A stretch of DNA of 64,000 nucleotides from Paenibacillus artemisiicola (GTDB lineage Bacteria; Bacillota; Bacilli; Paenibacillales; Paenibacillaceae). The position numbers were made by a program, and so were the translations under genes. Of the stretch, positions 33,250-41,217 are shown piece by piece. The stretch spans positions 45,011 to 109,010 of the forward strand of contig NZ_JAGGDJ010000017.1 of assembly GCF_017652985.1 (NCBI RefSeq), given 5' to 3'. Position 1 is the stretch's first letter; each line of letters starts with the position of its first letter. The notes beneath the pieces were generated by a model. It was not told where the DNA came from. It saw only the letters and a program-made list of their open reading frames with translations, and did no database searches.

Positions 33250-34821
33250 ATGGGGTCTTCGCTCACGATGTTCATCTCGCTTATCGCGACCTCGGGCGTG
33301 TTCACCGTGTTTTTATGCGTGTACGCGTACTTGAAGCGCGCGGAAATGCCCGGCGCGCGTACCTTCATGCTCTATACGGGCGCGCAGGCGATTTATATTT
33401 TCTCCGTCGCGTTCGAGATGGCGGCCGGCTCGCTCGGGGAAGTGATGGGCTGGACGGCCGTTCAGTACGTCGGCATGGCGCCCGCGCCCGCGCTCGGGCT
33501 GATCGTCGTGCTGGAATACATCGGCAAGGCCGTGCCGCGCCGGCTCGCTGCCGCGCTGTTCGTCATTCCGGCCATTTCCGTCGTCATGGTGGCGACGAAC
33601 GGCTTCCACCATCTGTTTTATAAATCGGTGGCGTTTTACCCCGGCGATCCGATGCCGGTGACGGAGATCGCCATCGGACCGTTTTATATCCTGCACGGCA
33701 TCTTCACGTTCGGCTCCATGCTGGCCGGCGTCGTGCTCTTGCTGCGCCGCTGGCGGCATACGAAGAAGGCGTACCGCATCCAGCTGGCGACGCTGATCGT
33801 CGGGCAGTTCATGCCGATGGCCGGCGCGTTCGTGTACCTCGTCGGCCTCATTCCGTACGGCGTCGATCCCGTGCCGCTCATCCTGTGCGTCACGTCCGCC
33901 ATGTACATCTGGGCGATTCTGTCCACGCGGATGCTGACGATCGTGCCGATCGCGAAGGAGAGCATTTTCGAAAGCATGGGCGACGGGGTCATCGTGCTGG
34001 ACAACGCCGAGCGGCTCATCGATTTCAACGGCGCCGCGCGGCGCATGCTCCCGGGACTCGGCCCCGCGATGATCGGCCTGACGCTGGACGAAGCGTGGAA
34101 CGTCCTGAGCGGCGCGGATTTCCCGGCCGCCCGGCTCGCGGACGGCTTGCAGGAGGAGGTGATGTGGCGGGTGACGGGCGGGGAACCGTTCTACTACCAG
34201 ATCCGGTCGTCGGTCGTGCGCGGCCGCGTCGGCGGCGCGATCGGCAGCCTGCTCATGCTGATCGACGTCACGGAACAGCGGCGGCTGCAGGATCAGCTGC
34301 AGCAGCTGGCCTACCACGACGGCTTGACGAAGCTGCTGAACCGGACGGCGTTCATTCACCGGGCGAAGGAGCGGTTGGCCGCGGCCAAGGCGAACGGCGC
34401 GCCGGCGTCGATCGTGCTGTTCGACATCGACCACTTCAAGCGCATCAACGATACGTACGGCCACGAGACGGGCGATTACGCCATCCGGCACGTCGCCGCC
34501 GTCGTCAAGCGGCAGCTCGGTGCGGACGCGCTGTTCGCCCGCTACGGCGGCGAAGAGTTCGTGGTGTGCCTGCCGGCAGCGCCGCTGGCGGAAGCGGCCG
34601 AGACCGCGGAGCGGATCCGCGCCGCGCTGGCCGCCGAACCGCTGCGCGCGGACGGCTTGGCGATCGCCGTGACCGCCAGCTTCGGCGCGGCGGAAGCGGG
34701 TCCGGCGGGCGAGCCGCTGCAGGCGCTGCTCAAGCGCGCGGACATGGCGCTGTACGAGGCCAAGCGCGCGGGCCGCAACCGCGTGCGGCTGCACGAGCCG
34801 GCCGCCGCGCTGAACGCGTGA
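33250..34821 (+). CDS. Membrane diguanylate cyclase (7TM, PAS, GGDEF)
   Basis: The protein has 523 residues; GGGGAG lies six bases before ATG 33250. An N-terminal seven-helix sensor of the histidine-kinase 7TM type (about 1-225) is followed by a PAS-like domain (about 240-345) and a GGDEF domain (about 355-515) with active-site GGEEF (about 433-437) and DIDHFKRINDTYGH. It should make cyclic di-GMP. The RxxD inhibitory site normally found before GGEEF is absent, so product inhibition may be missing. It is a single-gene unit. Confidence 0.92.
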   Translation: MGSSLTMFISLIATSGVFTVFLCVYAYLKRAEMPGARTFMLYTGAQAIYIFSVAFEMAAGSLGEVMGWTAVQYVGMAPAPALGLIVVLEYIGKAVPRRLAAALFVIPAISVVMVATNGFHHLFYKSVAFYPGDPMPVTEIAIGPFYILHGIFTFGSMLAGVVLLLRRWRHTKKAYRIQLATLIVGQFMPMAGAFVYLVGLIPYGVDPVPLILCVTSAMYIWAILSTRMLTIVPIAKESIFESMGDGVIVLDNAERLIDFNGAARRMLPGLGPAMIGLTLDEAWNVLSGADFPAARLADGLQEEVMWRVTGGEPFYYQIRSSVVRGRVGGAIGSLLMLIDVTEQRRLQDQLQQLAYHDGLTKLLNRTAFIHRAKERLAAAKANGAPASIVLFDIDHFKRINDTYGHETGDYAIRHVAAVVKRQLGADALFARYGGEEFVVCLPAAPLAEAAETAERIRAALAAEPLRADGLAIAVTASFGAAEAGPAGEPLQALLKRADMALYEAKRAGRNRVRLHEPAAALNA

Positions 34822-35023
34822 GGAAGACATCGGACCGATCGGGGCGATGTCTTTTTTGTTCGTCCGGCGGCCGTTGGCGAGCAAACGCGGCGAACGACGA
34901 ATCGCGGCTCGGAATTGGTAAGCTTGGGAATCGGCGGGTATAATGGTACATAAGAAAGACCGTCGCATCGCACAAGCACAGCGTGTCTGCAAGCAAATCA
35001 ATTCCGAAGGAGTCGTGGATGGC

Positions 35024-35338
35024 ATGAAGGATACGATCGGAAAAGCGATCTCGCTGGGCCTCGGCCTGGCGCTCGCCGGCAAGGAGCAAGTGGAGAAAAC
35101 GTTCGACGAGCTCGTGAAGAAGGGCGAAATCGGCAAAGCGGAATCCAAGGCGCTCGTCGAGGAGCTGCTGGTGAAGGGCGAGGAGCTGCGCCAGCAGGCG
35201 GAGACGATGGCGCGCGAACGCGTGCAGGCGATCTTGGGCGAGCGGGAAGGCAAGTACGCCACCAAAGCGGACATCGCGAGAATCGAGATCCGCCTGGACG
35301 CGCTGGAGCGGGAGCGGAAGAACCCTACCGAGCCGTGA
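35024..35338 (+). CDS. Phasin-like coiled-coil protein
   Basis: The protein has 104 residues. ATG 35024 is preceded by GAAGGAG at 35006-35012; earlier starts in frame lack such a site. A short hydrophobic helix (ISLGLGLALAG) leads into a heptad-rich, charged coiled coil. It resembles the phasin-like proteins of Bacillota, which are usually found next to an ABC1-kinase gene, as here (13 bases downstream). The function is not established. Confidence 0.78.
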   Translation: MKDTIGKAISLGLGLALAGKEQVEKTFDELVKKGEIGKAESKALVEELLVKGEELRQQAETMARERVQAILGEREGKYATKADIARIEIRLDALERERKNPTEP

Positions 35339-35351
35339 AGGGAGGCTTCCG

Positions 35352-37019
35352 ATGAGCGCGGGTAAACGGCTGCGGCAATTGCAGCGCTACCGGACGATCG
35401 CCTCGGCATTTGCGCGCAGCGGACTGGGCTATGTGTCGCACGAGATGGGCCTGACCGACAAAATCATGTTCTTCCGGAGCGAGGAGCAGAAGGAGCTGCT
35501 GGCCAAGAGCGTCGGGGAACGCATCCGGCTGCTGCTGGAGGAACTGGGCCCGACGTTCGTGAAGCTCGGGCAGATCGCGAGCACGCGGCCCGACCTCATC
35601 CCGGCCGACGTCGTGTCGGAGCTGGAGCGGCTGCAGGATAGCGTGCCTCCCGTCCCGTTCGCGGACATCGCCAAAATCATCGAGGAGGAGCTGGGCGCGC
35701 CGGTCGACCGGCTGTTCCGCTCCTTCTCCCAGGAGCCCCTGGCCGCGGCTTCGATCGGGCAGGTGTACGAGGCGCGCCTCCTGGACGGCACGCGGGTCGC
35801 CATCAAGGTGCAGCGTCCGGGCGTTCAGAAGGTCATCGACACGGATCTCGACATCCTGGCGGACTTGGCCCGGCTGGCCGAAGGCGCGCTGGAATGGGCC
35901 CGCAATTACCGGCTGGGCGAGATCGTCGACGAGCTGGGACACACGCTGCGCCGGGAGCTGGATTACAACCTCGAGGCGCGCAACGCGGAGCGCTTCCTGG
36001 CCCAAGGCCAGCCGAACGTCCAAGTGCCCGAGGTGTATTGGGACTACAGCTCGAAGCGCGTGCTGACGATGGCGTTCGTCGAAGGCATCAAGCTGTCCGA
36101 CCGCGGCCAGCTGGAACGCGCGGGACTGGACGCAAGCCAGCTGGCGGACCGGTTCGCGACGACGATCCTGCACCAGGTGCTCGTCGCCGGGCTTTACCAC
36201 GGCGATCCGCATCCCGGCAACGTGCTCGCCTTGCCCGACGGCCGTCTCGCGCTGCTCGACTTCGGCATGGTCGGAAGGCTCAATCCGGGGATGAAGCGGG
36301 AGTTCGTCTCGTTCGTCATCGCCATGCGGAACCAAAGCTCGAAGGGCGTCATCCGGGCGATCTCCAACATGGGCGTCATCCCGGATGACGCGGACCTCGA
36401 CGCGCTCGGCGCCGACGTGGACGAGCTGCGGGAGAAGTACTACAAGGTGCCGCTCAACCGGATCGGCTTCGGCGAAATCGTGGGCGACCTGTTCTCGCTG
36501 TCGTTCCGGCACCGGATCCGCATTCCGTCGGAGCTGACGCTGCTCGGCAAGTCGCTGCTGACGATGGAGGGCGTCGTCACGGCGCTCGACCCGAACTTCA
36601 GCGTGTTCGACGTGGCGGAGCCTTTCGGCAAGCGGCTCTTCCTGGAGCGGATCGATCCCCGGAACATCTTCAAGGGCTGGCTGGAGGACATTCCGGACCT
36701 CTTCGATCTGCTCGGCGAAGTGCCGCTCAGCCTGAAGCAGCTGGCCCGCATCATCCGGCAGGGCAAGCTCCGCGTCGAGGTCGTCTCCCCGCAGGCGGAC
36801 CTGCTCGCGAAGAAGCTCGACCGGATCAGCAACCGGCTGTCGTTCAGCATCGTGCTCCTGTCGCTCAGCATCCTGATGGTCGGCCTGATCATCGGCTCCG
36901 CGCTGACCCATACGCAAGCGCTGATCTGGCGGATCCCGATCATCGACATCGGGTTCATCGCCGCGCTGTTCATGTTTCTGTGGCTGATCTTCGCGATTTT
37001 CCGTTCGGGCCGCTTTTGA
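35352..37019 (+). CDS. ABC1/AarF/UbiB-family atypical kinase
   Basis: The protein has 555 residues; AAGGGAGG precedes ATG 35352. The family motifs are complete: KLGQIASTRPDLIP, an Ala-rich AAASIGQVY loop, VAIKVQRPG with the lysine, HGDPHPGNVL and LLDFGMVG. Two C-terminal helices (about 495-550) anchor it in the membrane. UbiB-type proteins act as atypical kinases or ATPases, usually in isoprenoid quinone metabolism; the role in menaquinone-using Bacillota is unclear. It is co-transcribed with the phasin-like gene. Confidence 0.93.
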   Translation: MSAGKRLRQLQRYRTIASAFARSGLGYVSHEMGLTDKIMFFRSEEQKELLAKSVGERIRLLLEELGPTFVKLGQIASTRPDLIPADVVSELERLQDSVPPVPFADIAKIIEEELGAPVDRLFRSFSQEPLAAASIGQVYEARLLDGTRVAIKVQRPGVQKVIDTDLDILADLARLAEGALEWARNYRLGEIVDELGHTLRRELDYNLEARNAERFLAQGQPNVQVPEVYWDYSSKRVLTMAFVEGIKLSDRGQLERAGLDASQLADRFATTILHQVLVAGLYHGDPHPGNVLALPDGRLALLDFGMVGRLNPGMKREFVSFVIAMRNQSSKGVIRAISNMGVIPDDADLDALGADVDELREKYYKVPLNRIGFGEIVGDLFSLSFRHRIRIPSELTLLGKSLLTMEGVVTALDPNFSVFDVAEPFGKRLFLERIDPRNIFKGWLEDIPDLFDLLGEVPLSLKQLARIIRQGKLRVEVVSPQADLLAKKLDRISNRLSFSIVLLSLSILMVGLIIGSALTHTQALIWRIPIIDIGFIAALFMFLWLIFAIFRSGRF

Positions 37020-37056
37020 AGCGAGCGGCTTACAGGACTTTATCCGCTTATGCGAC

Positions 37057-37084
37057 AAGCCCCGAATCCCGTTCGGGGCTTTTT
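37057..37084 (+). terminator. Rho-independent terminator
   Basis: The stem AAGCCCCGAA/TTCGGGGCTT with a TCCCG loop is followed by T residues. It ends the phasin-ABC1 kinase operon. Confidence 0.92.
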
Positions 37085-37187
37085 CGATCATTCGCTTGAG
37101 AGGCACGGGGCCGGTTTGCGCTTGCAAGCCGCAGCCGCAGGAGACCGCGCGGGAATCAAACGATCGGACTCGAAAAGGAACTATACG

Positions 37188-37223
37188 ATGAAACAAGCAG
37201 GAAAGAGGAGGGAAAACGACTGA
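37188..37223 (+). CDS. Possible 11-codon leader peptide
   Basis: ATG 37188 preceded by AAAGGAA starts an 11-residue reading frame, MKQAGKRREND, whose TGA (37221-37223) overlaps the CTG start of the next gene. It contains the GAGGAGGG site of that gene. It may allow translational coupling, or it may be chance. Confidence 0.3.
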   Translation: MKQAGKRREND

Positions 37224-37927
37224 ATACGCACGCCATTATCGCGGCGCTGACGCGGGCGCCGGGCCGCAAGGCGCTGTTTCATTTTACGCGGGCGGACAAT
37301 CTGCCGGCGATCGCGCACGCCGACGCGATTCGGTCCAGCCTGTCCATCACCGGGGACGAATCCGGGACCCGCCGGCCGTCGCCCGTCGCGACGCTCGAGG
37401 ACGGACGGGCGGTAATCGTCAACGCGCATTTGCGCATTCCCGCGGCAATGATGGCGCCGGGCTGGACCGTTGAAGCGTTCCGGGCCTGCCTGGACCGGCA
37501 CGTGTTCTTCTGGCCGACGCGGCGGGACTGCCTCGCGATGTTGGAGACGTACGCGCGGCGGGAGCCGGACGAACGGTTCGCCGTGCTGGAGCTCGATGCC
37601 GCTTCGCTTCTCGCGGCGAACCAGGACGCGGTGAAGCTGTCCAAATACGATTCCGGCAGCTCGCCCCGCTTCCCCAAGCGCTGCGGCTACCTGAAGAGCC
37701 CGGCGATGCTGCTGCCGCTGGCCGCGTTCGGCGCGCCGTCGGACGCGCCGGTGCCCGCGAAGCCGTCCGAGGTGAAGGAAGTGCTGGTGGAAGGCGCCGT
37801 GCGCCAGGCGAGCCGTTACCTCAGGCGGCTGTACGTCGCAAACGCGGCCGACGCGCCGGACCGCTGGTCGGGCCTCGCCGCACCGCTGGGCGAATTCGCC
37901 GCGGACGCGCCGGGCCGCCGGCCATGA
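37220..37927 (+). CDS. DUF7002-like protein, apparent CTG start
   Basis: The protein has 235 residues. The frame shows clear coding bias from 37220 onward, and GAGGAGGG (37206-37212) lies seven bases before CTG 37220. No ATG, GTG or TTG lies in this frame between that site and 37430, so a start at 37430 would drop the conserved N-terminus. That N-terminus, GRKALFHFTRADNLPAI, together with HVFFWPTRRDCLAML, resembles DUF7002 proteins (function unknown), distantly like ADP-ribosyltransferase-type folds. The gene is a single unit ended by a hairpin. CTG as start is rare but fits best. Confidence 0.75.
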   Translation: MNTHAIIAALTRAPGRKALFHFTRADNLPAIAHADAIRSSLSITGDESGTRRPSPVATLEDGRAVIVNAHLRIPAAMMAPGWTVEAFRACLDRHVFFWPTRRDCLAMLETYARREPDERFAVLELDAASLLAANQDAVKLSKYDSGSSPRFPKRCGYLKSPAMLLPLAAFGAPSDAPVPAKPSEVKEVLVEGAVRQASRYLRRLYVANAADAPDRWSGLAAPLGEFAADAPGRRP

Positions 37928-38026
37928 GACCCGTCCGGCTCTATGACGGCACTGCCATGTCAGCTAGATTGCCGTTTGGGCGCGCAACCCCTTCATGAAA
38001 ACGCCGCCGGCGATGAACCTCCGCCC

Positions 38027-38066
38027 AGAGCTTTGAATAGGATATACCCTATTCGAAGCTCTTTTT
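38027..38066 (+). terminator. Rho-independent terminator or attenuator
   Basis: A 15-bp stem (AGAGCTTTGAATAGG with its complement, one G:U) is followed by TTTT. It lies between the DUF7002-like gene and the importer that starts at 38171. I find no known riboswitch consensus in the 100 bases before it. Confidence 0.85.
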
Positions 38067-38170
38067 CGCGTTCCGGGAGAGCTTGCGAATACAATCGGTT
38101 CCGGGCGAACCGTTCACATACATCCCGTTACGCGGACATCCGCAGTTCATCAGATGAAGGAGAGAAAGAC

Positions 38171-39184
38171 ATGAGCAGAACGATGAAGCCCGTCCTGCTG
38201 CTGCTGGCCGCCCTGCTGCTCGTCATGACCGCGGCCTGCGGCCAAAATTCGGGCAAAGGCAAGGACGCATTGACGACGGTGAAATTCTCCGAAGTCATCC
38301 GGTCCATCTTTTACGCGCCGCACTACGTGGCGATGTCGCAGGGCTTTTTCGAGAAGCAGGGCCTGAACGTCGACATGAATACCGCGCAGGGATCCGACAA
38401 AGGCGCGGCGGCGCTGATCGCCGGCACGGCGGACATTTCGCTCGTCGGTCCGGAAACGACGATTTACATTTACAACCAGAAGGGCGAGAAGACGCTCAAG
38501 GCGTTCCATCAGTTGACCGCGAAGGACGGCTCGTTCCTGCTGTCCCGGGAGAAGCTCGACGCCTTCGCGTGGAGCGACCTGGCCGGCAAAACGGTCATCG
38601 GCTGGCGTCCCGGCAGCTCGCCGCAGATGGTGCTGAACTCCGTGCTGCTGAAGGAAAAGGTGGAGGGCGTCAACGTCGTCACGAACATCGCCTCGACCGC
38701 GATGGCGGGCGCGTTCACGAGCGGCCAGGGCGATTATATTCAAGTGTTCGAGCCGGTCGCCTCGACGCTCGTGAAGGAAGGCAAGGCGTATCTGGTCGCG
38801 TCGCTCGGCGATTTCGGGGATTACCCGGAGACGTCGTACGTGGCGACGTCGGACTACATCAAGGCGCATCCGGACATCATCCAAAAGTTCACGGCGGCGG
38901 TGGCCGAAGGCGCGAAGTGGCTGAACACCGCGACGGACGACGACATCGTGAAGGCGCTGAAGCCGTTCTTCGACGGCACGCCGGACGATCTCATCCTGCA
39001 GTCGGTCAACCGCTACAAGGCGCAGGGCACGTGGCCGACCGAGCCGGTGCTGACGCAGGCGCAGTTCGATATCCTGCAGAACGTCCTCGTGGAGAACGGC
39101 GTGCTGAAGGCGGAAGACAAAGTAACGAACATGGACGACGTCGTCGACATGAGCTTCGTGCAAAAGCTCGGAAAGACGGATTGA
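38171..39184 (+). CDS. NMT1/SsuA-type substrate-binding lipoprotein
   Basis: The protein has 337 residues; AAGGAGAG precedes ATG 38171. A lipobox TAAC (Cys23) marks a lipoprotein. The mature part follows the NMT1/SsuA fold, with the segments FYAPHYVAMSQGFFEKQGL, ADISLVGPETTIY and KTVIGWRPGSSPQM. Proteins of this fold bind sulfonates, taurine, nitrate, riboflavin or pyrimidine precursors of thiamine; the sequence does not decide which. The ATPase and permease follow. Confidence 0.92.
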   Translation: MSRTMKPVLLLLAALLLVMTAACGQNSGKGKDALTTVKFSEVIRSIFYAPHYVAMSQGFFEKQGLNVDMNTAQGSDKGAAALIAGTADISLVGPETTIYIYNQKGEKTLKAFHQLTAKDGSFLLSREKLDAFAWSDLAGKTVIGWRPGSSPQMVLNSVLLKEKVEGVNVVTNIASTAMAGAFTSGQGDYIQVFEPVASTLVKEGKAYLVASLGDFGDYPETSYVATSDYIKAHPDIIQKFTAAVAEGAKWLNTATDDDIVKALKPFFDGTPDDLILQSVNRYKAQGTWPTEPVLTQAQFDILQNVLVENGVLKAEDKVTNMDDVVDMSFVQKLGKTD

Positions 39185-39209
39185 GCCATGAACGAGGAGG
39201 GGGAGCGGC

Positions 39210-40004
39210 ATGCGGGAAACGCATGAGGAGCACATCCGGCTGAGCGGCGTCGGGCTGAGCTATTTCACGCCGAGGGAAGAGACCGAGGCGCTGCGCGGCA
39301 TCGAGCTCTCGATCGGCAAGGGCGAGTTCATCAGCATCGTGGGGCCGAGCGGCTGCGGCAAAAGCACGCTGCTCTCCCTCATCTCCGGCATGCTGAAGCC
39401 GACGCGGGGGAAGGTCGCGATCGACGGCGCCGAAGTGACGGGGCCGTCGGCCAAGGTCGGCTACATGCTGCAGCACGACCATTTGTTCGAATGGCGCGAC
39501 GTGCTCGGCAACGTCACCGTGGGGGCCGAGATCCGGCGGATGGAGAAGGCGGCCGCGCGGCGGAAGGGGCAGGAGCTGCTGGAGCGGTACGGGCTCGGCG
39601 ACTTCGTCGGCCATTCGCCGGTTCAATTGAGCGGCGGCATGCGCCAGCGGGTGGCGCTGATCCGGACGCTGGTGGCGGAGCCGGATATTTTGCTGCTGGA
39701 CGAACCGTTCTCGGCGCTCGATTACCAAACCCGGCTGACGCTGTCGGAGGAAGTGTTCCGCATCATCAAGGATCAGGGCAAGACGGCGGTGCTCGTCACG
39801 CACGACCTGTCGGAGGCCATCAGCATGGCGGACCGGGTCATGGTCATGTCCAAGCGGCCGAGCACGATCTCGGCGGTTCACGACATCGACTTAGGCGAAG
39901 GCGTGGATCCGTCGCCGTGGAGCAAGCGGCAGGCGGCGAAGTACCACGATTATTTCAACGCGATCTGGAAGGAGCTCGAGGACCATGCCGTCTCCGCTGT
40001 ATGA
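39210..40004 (+). CDS. ABC importer ATPase (SsuB/TauB family)
   Basis: The protein has 264 residues; a GAGGAGGGGGAG stretch precedes ATG 39210. Walker A GPSGCGKST, Q-loop QHDHLFEWRDV, signature LSGGMRQR, Walker B ILLLDEPF and switch His THD are present. The family serves NMT1-type binding proteins. Its end overlaps the permease start by 20 bases. Confidence 0.94.
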   Translation: MRETHEEHIRLSGVGLSYFTPREETEALRGIELSIGKGEFISIVGPSGCGKSTLLSLISGMLKPTRGKVAIDGAEVTGPSAKVGYMLQHDHLFEWRDVLGNVTVGAEIRRMEKAAARRKGQELLERYGLGDFVGHSPVQLSGGMRQRVALIRTLVAEPDILLLDEPFSALDYQTRLTLSEEVFRIIKDQGKTAVLVTHDLSEAISMADRVMVMSKRPSTISAVHDIDLGEGVDPSPWSKRQAAKYHDYFNAIWKELEDHAVSAV

Positions 40005-40785
40005 ACGCTATCTCCGCATCCAGAAGCGCCGGCAGCGGCTGATCTGGCTCGTCCGCCTCGCGCTGCTGGTCGCCTTCCTGGCGGTCTGGGAGCTCGCGGC
40101 CCGCGCGGGCTGGGTCGATTCCATGCTCACGAGCAGCCCGTCCCAGATGTGGACGTCGTTCCGCGGGCAGGTCTCGGAGGGGACCGTATTCCATCATCTG
40201 CTCGTCACGACGCGGGAGACGCTCGTCGGCATCGTCGTCTCCATGCTCGTCGGCATGGTCGTCGCGACGCTGTTCTGGTGGTCGTCGTTCGCCTCCAAGG
40301 TGCTCGATCCGTACATGGTCGTCCTGAACGCGCTGCCCAAGGTGGCGCTCGGCCCGATCTTCTTCATCTGGCTGGGCGACCGGTATTCGGTGTACGGCAT
40401 GGCGGTCGCGATCTCGATCGTCGTGACGATCATCATGATCGAGAACGGCTTCAAGGACATCAGCCGAACGAAGCTGAAGCTGATGGAATCGTTCGGCGCG
40501 ACCAAGGCGCAGATGCTCGGCATGGTGCTGCTGCCGGCGAGCGTGCCGCATTTCATCGCGACGCTGAAGGTGAACGTCGGGCTCACGCTCGTCGGCGTCA
40601 TCATGGGCGAGTTTCTGTCGTCGAAGGCCGGGCTCGGGTACTTGATCATCTACGGCGGCCAGGTGTTCCAGATGAACCTCGTCATGGTGAGCATCGCGAT
40701 GCTGGCGCTGTTGTCGGTCGTGCTCTACGGGCTGGTGAACGTGCTCGAGCGGTACGCGCGCAAGAGATACCATCACGAGCCGTGA
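39985..40785 (+). CDS. ABC importer permease (SsuC/TauC family)
   Basis: The protein has 266 residues. ATG 39985 lies inside the ATPase gene after AAGGAGCTC. Six membrane helices are visible; the segment LPKVALGPIFFIWLGD and the EAA-like loop KLMESFGATKAQMLGMVLLP are typical of SsuC-like permeases. It ends a three-gene importer operon with a terminator at 40833. Confidence 0.94.
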   Translation: MPSPLYERYLRIQKRRQRLIWLVRLALLVAFLAVWELAARAGWVDSMLTSSPSQMWTSFRGQVSEGTVFHHLLVTTRETLVGIVVSMLVGMVVATLFWWSSFASKVLDPYMVVLNALPKVALGPIFFIWLGDRYSVYGMAVAISIVVTIIMIENGFKDISRTKLKLMESFGATKAQMLGMVLLPASVPHFIATLKVNVGLTLVGVIMGEFLSSKAGLGYLIIYGGQVFQMNLVMVSIAMLALLSVVLYGLVNVLERYARKRYHHEP

Positions 40786-40832
40786 TGCCCGGTTATCGCG
40801 GATGGAACGGAACGGAAAGCGCGACCGGACGA

Positions 40833-40883
40833 AACAGCCGCATCGGGATCCCGCGGGGACGATGCGGCTGTTCGATGTTTTTT
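40833..40883 (+). terminator. Rho-independent terminator
   Basis: A perfect 13-bp stem (AACAGCCGCATCG with its complement) is followed within seven bases by six T. It ends the NMT1-type importer operon. Confidence 0.88.
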
Positions 40884-41113
40884 CCGCCGCCGCTCGCCGA
40901 TCGGATAGGAGGGGGGAAACCGACCGCGTGCGTAAAGCGGGGACGGTATCGTGCTGCTGCGGCTCTGTCTCTGACGAACCCGTGCAACCTGACCTTCGCG
41001 GACATCGGGACCGGCTTCCGCCCGTGACGGAGGAAAATCCGCATGCGGTCGGAAGGGAACGCGGCGCCGGCTCGAAGCGGGCCGGACGCCGAACGGACAG
41101 GCGCCGCCGCGGA

Positions 41114-41163
41114 CGCGAACGCCCCGGGCTCCATCCGAAGGATGGAAACCCGGGGCGTTCGCG
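41114..41163. terminator. Strong hairpin, probable terminator
   Basis: A perfect 15-bp outer stem (CGCGAACGCCCCGGG with its complement) and an inner CCATCC/GGATGG stem with GAA loop. Only three T follow on the plus strand and no T-run on the minus strand, so its direction is unclear. It lies 54 bases past the stop of the minus-strand glycosidase. Confidence 0.6.
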
Positions 41164-41217
41164 TTTGTCGCGGGGCCGAGGATCGGCGCCGGCGAGCTGC
41201 CGGCCGCCGCCCGGCGG

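Larger units (their letters stand above)
40786..41217 (+). other. 432-base intergenic region with two hairpins
   Basis: It contains a terminator at 40833 and a 15-bp hairpin at 41114. No gene is supported. The central part (40900-41040) contains a short match to the core of thi-box (TPP) RNA but lacks the other conserved pieces. Confidence 0.6.

Noticed and set aside
33313..35409. A 698-codon minus-strand frame over the GGDEF gene
   Set aside because: Low-complexity Arg/His/Asp-rich product, antisense to a motif-rich gene.
37928..38170. A possible riboswitch before the NMT1-type importer
   Set aside because: I compared it with TPP, guanidine and SAM consensus features from memory and found no convincing conserved core; only the terminator hairpin is solid.
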